A DNA stretch of 64,000 nucleotides, taken from NCBI GenBank assembly GCA_021811105.1, contig JAJZPM010000011.1:1-64000 (forward strand), given 5' to 3'. Position numbers and translations under genes: made by a program. Position 1 is the first letter of the stretch; each line of letters opens with the position of its first letter. The DNA is from Nitrospirota bacterium. GTDB lineage: Bacteria > Nitrospirota > Thermodesulfovibrionia > Thermodesulfovibrionales > UBA6898. This document shows positions 59,851 to 64,000 of the stretch, piece after piece. The notes below the pieces were generated by a model. It was not told where the DNA came from and searched no databases. It saw only the letters and a program-made list of their open reading frames with translations.

Positions 59851-61677
59851 ATGAAGAAACTGTATATTATTTCGTTTCTCTTGATCCTGCTGGCGGCCGG
59901 GTACGGTACGGCCAACGCCGACGGCCATCGCGACCGGACGGCCCCAATAGTGACGGTATTTACGATACCTTCGACGTACGGTTCACTGACGGTACCGATA
60001 TCCGCATTCGCGGCAACGGACAACGTCGGCGTGACAGGGTACAAGGTGACCCAGACATCGACAAAACCGGGGGCAAGCGCCTCGGGTTGGACTCAAACTC
60101 CCACCGCGAGTTACACGTTCAGCTCGGCAGGAACGAAGACGTTGTATGCATGGGCTAAGGACGCGGCAGGCAACGTATCCGCGAGCAAGAGTGATACTGT
60201 TACTATTACTCTTAGCAGCGGCGGAGGGTCCGGCGGTACCGGCGGAAGCGCCTCGATATCCGGTGTGGCAGTGGACATAGTTACCGGCTCGGCCATTTCC
60301 GGGGCGGTTGTAAGCGACGGGACGAACAGCACGACGACAAGCAGCACAGGCGCCTATTCGTTAAGCGGAACGGCAGGCAACCACACCCTCAATATCTCAA
60401 AATCCGGCTATCTGACAACATCCCAGACTGCTGCCGTCGTGTCGGGTGCGACAACGACCGTGAACTGGGCATTGACAAAGTCTTATGGAAACCAGGCAAT
60501 TCCTGCTGCAGGCATGAGCTACGTGATCCTTGCATGGAACGACCTTGGAATGCATTGTGACCAGAACGACTATTCCTATTTCATGGTGCTTCCTCCATAC
60601 AACACGCTGCATGCGCAGGTATTCCGGCGCGGCGGTGAAGGTGCAAGCCTTATCACCAGCGGCGTCACCGTAAGCTATTCATTCCCGAAGAAGACAAATT
60701 CGGCTCTTCATACGAACTTCTGGGCCTACGCGCCGCAGTATGGATTTAGTGTTCCTACCAATGTCGGCATCAGCGGAACACCCCTTGCGGGGAACATGAC
60801 CCTTGATGCAAAAGGCCTGAGCTGGGAGGCGGTCGGTATCCCGATTACGCCGTATGATGACGATGGGACATGGGACCCTTACGGGACGGCTGTGATTACC
60901 GTGAAAGACAGTTCCGGCAATGTCCTCCAGAGCGTAAACGTCGTGGCGCCAGTTTCGACAGAGATGATGTGCAGCAACTGCCACGGCGACGGCACCGGAA
61001 ACCAGCAGGCGATGCAGCTCAGCATCCTGCAGGCCCATGATTCGCTCAACGGCACGACGTTGGCAGCTGACCAGGCCGTCGGCAAGGTCCATTCCTGCTC
61101 GGAGTGCCACTCCGACAATGCACTCGGCGCTCCCGGGAAGGCCGGTGTGGAGAGCCTGTCCCTGGCAATGCACAACTTCCACAAGGACAAGATGAACACC
61201 ACTCCGACGGCCGCGGCCACGACCCCCGGCTGCTATAACTGCCATCCCGGACCGAAGACCCAGTGCATGAGAGGAATCATGTTCAGGGCAGGCAAGACCT
61301 GTACCGACTGCCATGGCGACATGTACGGGATGACGACTTCACTCCAGAACGGGCGTCAGGCATGGCTGCAGGAGCCCCAGTGCGGAGGATGCCATGACGC
61401 CGCACATGCCGAAAACAGTAATACACTCTACCGCAACTCGGTGATAATGAATGCACCCGAGGGAATGAGCGGCAAGATTTACTGCGAGGCATGTCATAAC
61501 GGCACCCATGCGGAGTTGACTACTGCCAATCCGGCAGACCCGACGATTCCTCAGAAGTTCCAGGGTGATACTTACTGGATATGGAGTTGTACGGTTTGCC
61601 ACAGCAGCCAGTCTCAGCGGTCGATGCATAGCGGAAGCGGTACGACTACTTCCGGTGGATCTACCGGCGACAACTAG
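59851..61677 (+). CDS. secreted seven-haem-motif protein with Ig-like and carboxypeptidase-regulatory-like domains
   Basis: 608 residues with AGGAGG before the ATG. Signal peptide MKKLYIISFLLILLAAGYGTANA. Residues about 30-125 resemble a bacterial Ig-like repeat (VTVFTIPSTYGSLTVPISAF, the chitobiase/Big-type start TDNVGVTGYKV). Residues about 130-205 are a carboxypeptidase regulatory-like unit (ISGVAVDIVTGSAISGAVV). The C-terminal half holds seven CxxCH motifs: CSNCH, CSECH, CYNCH, CTDCH, CGGCH, CEACH, CTVCH. It would be a periplasmic or surface electron carrier, with haems attached by the cytochrome c maturation machinery to which CcdA contributes. A non-haem CMRG cysteine also occurs. Confidence 0.82.
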   Translation: MKKLYIISFLLILLAAGYGTANADGHRDRTAPIVTVFTIPSTYGSLTVPISAFAATDNVGVTGYKVTQTSTKPGASASGWTQTPTASYTFSSAGTKTLYAWAKDAAGNVSASKSDTVTITLSSGGGSGGTGGSASISGVAVDIVTGSAISGAVVSDGTNSTTTSSTGAYSLSGTAGNHTLNISKSGYLTTSQTAAVVSGATTTVNWALTKSYGNQAIPAAGMSYVILAWNDLGMHCDQNDYSYFMVLPPYNTLHAQVFRRGGEGASLITSGVTVSYSFPKKTNSALHTNFWAYAPQYGFSVPTNVGISGTPLAGNMTLDAKGLSWEAVGIPITPYDDDGTWDPYGTAVITVKDSSGNVLQSVNVVAPVSTEMMCSNCHGDGTGNQQAMQLSILQAHDSLNGTTLAADQAVGKVHSCSECHSDNALGAPGKAGVESLSLAMHNFHKDKMNTTPTAAATTPGCYNCHPGPKTQCMRGIMFRAGKTCTDCHGDMYGMTTSLQNGRQAWLQEPQCGGCHDAAHAENSNTLYRNSVIMNAPEGMSGKIYCEACHNGTHAELTTANPADPTIPQKFQGDTYWIWSCTVCHSSQSQRSMHSGSGTTTSGGSTGDN

Positions 61678-61785
61678 AAAAGATAGTCCATTGGCAGGAG
61701 GGCATTGTCCGCCCTCCTGCCGAAATTCCGTGATGATCAATATCTGATGAAAAAGGAAAAGACCGAAATGAAGGAGAGGTTATCA

Positions 61786-62187
61786 ATGAAGAAAATCTGT
61801 TCGTTATTTGTGATGCTGGCGGCAGCAGCGCTTTTATTTGCAGGGACCGGTTGCCGGTCGAAAGACAACGGAGGGCCCAAGGCACTCCTTGACAGGTATT
61901 TCTCTTCTGCTGTTAAACAGGATTATGCGGCCACGTATGACTGTTACTATGCCACGTACATGAAGAAGGTGAGCAAGGAAGACTATGTAAAGCACAGGAA
62001 AGAGGCATCGGTTTTACAGTCTTATCAAATTCTCGCCCTGAACCAGGAGGGTGACATCGCTGCACATGCAGAGGTGAAGCTGACGTTTGCCCCTTCGGAG
62101 AAATTGCACAGGCCGGTTCCTGTCTCTACGACTGTGAAGGAAGATCTGATCAAAGAGGGGGGGGAGTGGAAGATCAAGGTATGGTAA
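61786..62187 (+). CDS. small secreted/lipoprotein-like protein (DUF4878-like)
   Basis: 133 residues from ATG 61786 with AAGGAGAGG upstream; the track starts 27 codons earlier. MKKICSLFVMLAAAALLFAGTGC is a signal sequence ending in a cysteine; the lipobox (AGTGC) is weak because the residue at -3 is not L/V/I. The body YFSSAVKQDYAATYDCYYATYM, TTVKEDLIKEGGEWKIKVW has the NTF2-like DUF4878 pattern of Cys-anchored small lipoproteins that end in G-x-W-K-I. The function is unknown. It follows the multihaem gene by about 100 bases and may share its transcript, suggesting a role at the envelope. Confidence 0.7.
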   Translation: MKKICSLFVMLAAAALLFAGTGCRSKDNGGPKALLDRYFSSAVKQDYAATYDCYYATYMKKVSKEDYVKHRKEASVLQSYQILALNQEGDIAAHAEVKLTFAPSEKLHRPVPVSTTVKEDLIKEGGEWKIKVW

Positions 62188-62459
62188 CGGATAGCCTTTT
62201 TGCGCGTTTGTGCTGCGGACAGGAGCGCCGAAAAAGTCTTGTAATGACGACATGATTATTTTTGTCTTTCACGTGGCCGCAGTTTCAAGTCGGGTATTTT
62301 TAAAAAAAAGGCAGGTTGGGTCTCTTATAGCTCTGTAAAAGGTGTCGCGACAAGACATTTTTCAGCGTTCCTGTCCGGCTATGTAAAGACTGGTTTGCAG
62401 TTGCAAAGCAAAGAGGCTGCAAAAGTTGTCCGGCGGTGGCTTTTATGTTAATGTAAGAT

Positions 62460-62915
62460 ATGTCCGCGAAGATCATATCCGTCAATATCAGCGATAAAAA
62501 AGGCATCAGAAAAAAGCCGGTCGAAGAGGTCGTCCTGAAGGCTGAATACGGCATCGAAGGCGATGCCCACGCATCTTCCGAATGGCACCGGCAGGTGAGT
62601 CTCCTGGCGCTTGAGAGCATCAACAAGATGCGGGAGATGGGGCTTGATGTGTCGCCGGGAGATTTCGCCGAAAATATCACCACGGAAGGGATCGACCTTG
62701 TCTCCCTGCCTGTCGGCACGAAGATGCAGATCGGCGACGAGGTCGTCGGCGAGGTGAGCCAGATAGGAAAGGAATGTCATACAAGGTGCGCGATCTATTA
62801 CCAGGCAGGCGACTGTGTGATGCCGAAAGAAGGGATATTCATCAGGGTCCTCCGCGGTGGGAAGGTGAGGGCAGGGGACAGTGTCAGCACTGACCGCTCC
62901 AGTCTGACATTATGA
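62460..62915 (+). CDS. MOSC domain protein
   Basis: 151 residues. KIISVNISDKKGIRKKPVEEVVL and EYGIEGDAHASSEWHRQVSLLA are the MOSC start. SPGDFAENITTEGIDLVSLPVGTKMQIG and IGKECHTRCAIYYQAGDC follow, the second containing the conserved cysteine that can carry sulfur or molybdenum cofactor. MOSC proteins handle the sulfur ligand of the molybdenum cofactor or act as cofactor carriers. Its stop overlaps the start of the MoaB-like gene. The 270 bases upstream show no riboswitch that I can recognise and no ORF. Confidence 0.87.
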   Translation: MSAKIISVNISDKKGIRKKPVEEVVLKAEYGIEGDAHASSEWHRQVSLLALESINKMREMGLDVSPGDFAENITTEGIDLVSLPVGTKMQIGDEVVGEVSQIGKECHTRCAIYYQAGDCVMPKEGIFIRVLRGGKVRAGDSVSTDRSSLTL

Positions 62916-63409
62916 TCACCGTAGCGGTCATTACCATCAGCGATAAGGGGTCCCGCGGGGAGCGCGAAGATCTCAGCGGTCCGGCGATCGGGGAGATGAT
63001 GTCGCGGATCGGCGCCAGGGTTGAGTTCAGCGTCATAATCCCGGACGAAAAGGAATTGATAAAAGAAAAGCTTATCGAGTACAGTAAGGGCGTGGACGTG
63101 ATATTGACGACAGGAGGGACCGGACTTTTCCCCCGCGATGTGACGCCCGATGCGACCCTGGAAGTGATCGACCGTGAGATACCCGGGATCGCAGAGGCGA
63201 TGAGACTGGAAGGCCTCAGGAAAACGAATAGGGCCATGCTTTCGCGGGCGGTGGCCGGAGTCAGGGGGACTGCGTTGATAGTGAACCTGCCGGGAAGCCC
63301 CAAGGCGGTTAAGGAGGGACTCGGAGCGATTGTCGAGGTCATCCCGCACGCTGTCGAAAAGATCAAGGGGAGCACTGAGGACTGCGGCCGGAGGGACCCT
63401 GTGCCATGA
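62912..63409 (+). CDS. MoaB/MogA family molybdenum cofactor protein
   Basis: 165 residues from an ATG overlapping the MOSC stop by four bases. VAVITISDKGSRGEREDLSGPAIGEM, VDVILTTGGTGLFPRDVTPDATLEVID and RGTALIVNLPGSPKAVKEGL are the MoCF_biosynth fold motifs. MogA/MoaB adenylylates molybdopterin before metal insertion by MoeA. The T-T-G-G-T-G and N-L-P-G-S-P loops bind the pterin. Whether it is MogA or MoaB functionally cannot be decided. Together with the MOSC gene it indicates molybdenum- or tungsten-dependent respiration or metabolism. Confidence 0.9.
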   Translation: MITVAVITISDKGSRGEREDLSGPAIGEMMSRIGARVEFSVIIPDEKELIKEKLIEYSKGVDVILTTGGTGLFPRDVTPDATLEVIDREIPGIAEAMRLEGLRKTNRAMLSRAVAGVRGTALIVNLPGSPKAVKEGLGAIVEVIPHAVEKIKGSTEDCGRRDPVP

Positions 63410-64000
63410 TGAAGGAAGTCTCTTTTCCTCTCGCCTTTTTTGCGGGAGTATTGTCGTTTCTGTCTCCCTGTGTCCTTCCCCTTGTCCCTTCCTATGTTTC
63501 CTTTATCACCGGCATTTCCTTCGAGGACCTTCGCGAGGGGGCCGACAGGAAGAAGATACACTTTCTGACGATCACGAATTCACTCACCTTTATCGCCGGG
63601 TTCTCGACGGTCTTTATTGCACTCGGGGCCTCGTCTTCAGCCGTAGGGAAATTCTTCTTCGAATACCAGGACTGGATCAGGATCATCGGCGGGGCACTCG
63701 TCATATTTTTTGGGCTCTTTGTTTCGGGCGTGATCAGGATGGACTTCCTGACCAGGGAGAGGAAGTTTCATATGACCGGAAAGCCGGCCGGGTATATCGG
63801 CTCTTTCTTTGTCGGCATGACCTTCGCGGCCGCATGGACGCCCTGCATAGGGCCGATCCTCGGGACGATACTGCTCTATGCGAGTTCTCAGGGGTCTGCC
63901 GCATACGGGTTCAAGCTCCTTGCCGTATATTCCCTTGGTCTCGCCCTGCCGTTTTTCCTCTCGTCCCTGATGTTCAATACCTTTCTCAGTTACGTGGTAA
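63406..64000 (+). CDS. ccdA: cytochrome c biogenesis protein CcdA, 5' part (runs off the window)
   Basis: Open from ATG 63406, which overlaps the MoaB stop (ATGA), to the end of the window: 198 codons so far, so it is absent from the ORF track. VLSFLSPCVLPLVPSYVSFITG in helix 1 and AAAWTPCIGPILGTILL in helix 4 carry the two redox cysteines of the CcdA/DsbD-beta family. The N-terminal half has three helices, and the second half begins with a similar arrangement. CcdA moves reducing equivalents from thioredoxin in the cytoplasm to periplasmic thiol proteins, needed to keep apocytochrome CxxCH cysteines reduced. This fits the two multihaem proteins in the window. Usual length is 230-245 residues. 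Confidence 0.9.
   Translation, partial: MMKEVSFPLAFFAGVLSFLSPCVLPLVPSYVSFITGISFEDLREGADRKKIHFLTITNSLTFIAGFSTVFIALGASSSAVGKFFFEYQDWIRIIGGALVIFFGLFVSGVIRMDFLTRERKFHMTGKPAGYIGSFFVGMTFAAAWTPCIGPILGTILLYASSQGSAAYGFKLLAVYSLGLALPFFLSSLMFNTFLSYVV

Overview
The window looks like chromosomal DNA of a Gram-negative, probably anaerobic or metal- or sulfur-respiring bacterium. The multihaem c-type proteins of the mixed CxxCH/CxxxxCH kind, a two-subunit class I (Fe-S) fumarase, CcdA, MOSC and MoaB proteins, MsbA and O-antigen genes would fit Nitrospirota (Thermodesulfovibrionia-like) or Desulfobacterota. This placement is an inference from gene content; no rRNA or marker gene is present to settle it.

Layout. 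(1) 1-11 kb, plus strand: tail of an asparagine synthase, then a surface polysaccharide operon (Wzx flippase, methyltransferases, GT2/GT4/GT9 glycosyltransferases, a hexapeptide acyltransferase, an FkbM methyltransferase, an O-antigen ligase/polymerase). (2) 11-17.5 kb: an accessory patch of small genes and remnants. It holds two carbamoyltransferase relics, an orphan MNT nucleotidyltransferase, a HEPN/MNT toxin-antitoxin pair, two four-helix-bundle (23S IVS-type) proteins, a glycosyltransferase carrying two in-frame low-complexity inserts, and a DUF433 antitoxin-like gene. (3) 17.5-26.2 kb: precursor and initiation genes (WecA-like phosphotransferase, GT39, ManC, phosphomannomutase, a WbpA-like dehydrogenase, GalE). 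(4) 26-34 kb: DUF296 protein, tandem PilZ protein, and a giant 15-haem-motif cytochrome fused to Big_2 and beta-helix regions, then tRNA-Val(CAC). (5) 34.3-44.9 kb, minus strand: a second polysaccharide cluster (UDP-glucose dehydrogenase, three GT4/GT2 families, PIG-L and NodB deacetylases, an O-antigen ligase) ending with an MsbA-type exporter. (6) 45-64 kb: mostly housekeeping genes (CYTH phosphatase/cyclase, HU, USP/antiporter operon, BioF, SufR-like regulator, ferritin-like proteins, fumarase, MetK, AhcY), a 7-haem protein, molybdenum-cofactor genes and the start of CcdA.

How the genes fit together. Both clusters would supply GDP-mannose, UDP-galactose/glucuronate and UDP-HexNAc(A), start a chain on undecaprenyl phosphate, elongate and decorate it (acetylation, methylation, deacetylation), flip it and ligate it. 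Most neighbours overlap by ATGA or TGATG, indicating translational coupling. MetK and AhcY regenerate SAM, which the several methyltransferases use.

The most unusual signal is not a gene. Many spacers between 11 and 34 kb are built from degenerate low-complexity words: purine-rich just after a stop codon, then complementary pyrimidine-rich words before the next start, so the spacer can snap back on itself. Two cassettes of the same bipartite build sit in frame inside a glycosyltransferase. A six-copy, roughly 240-bp terminal-inverted-repeat element, a second single-copy TIR element and a family of palindromic CCTCCCTTTGCCAAAGGGAGG elements share these spacers. A 25-codon gene absent from the ORF track has its own near-consensus promoter, ribosome binding site and terminator.
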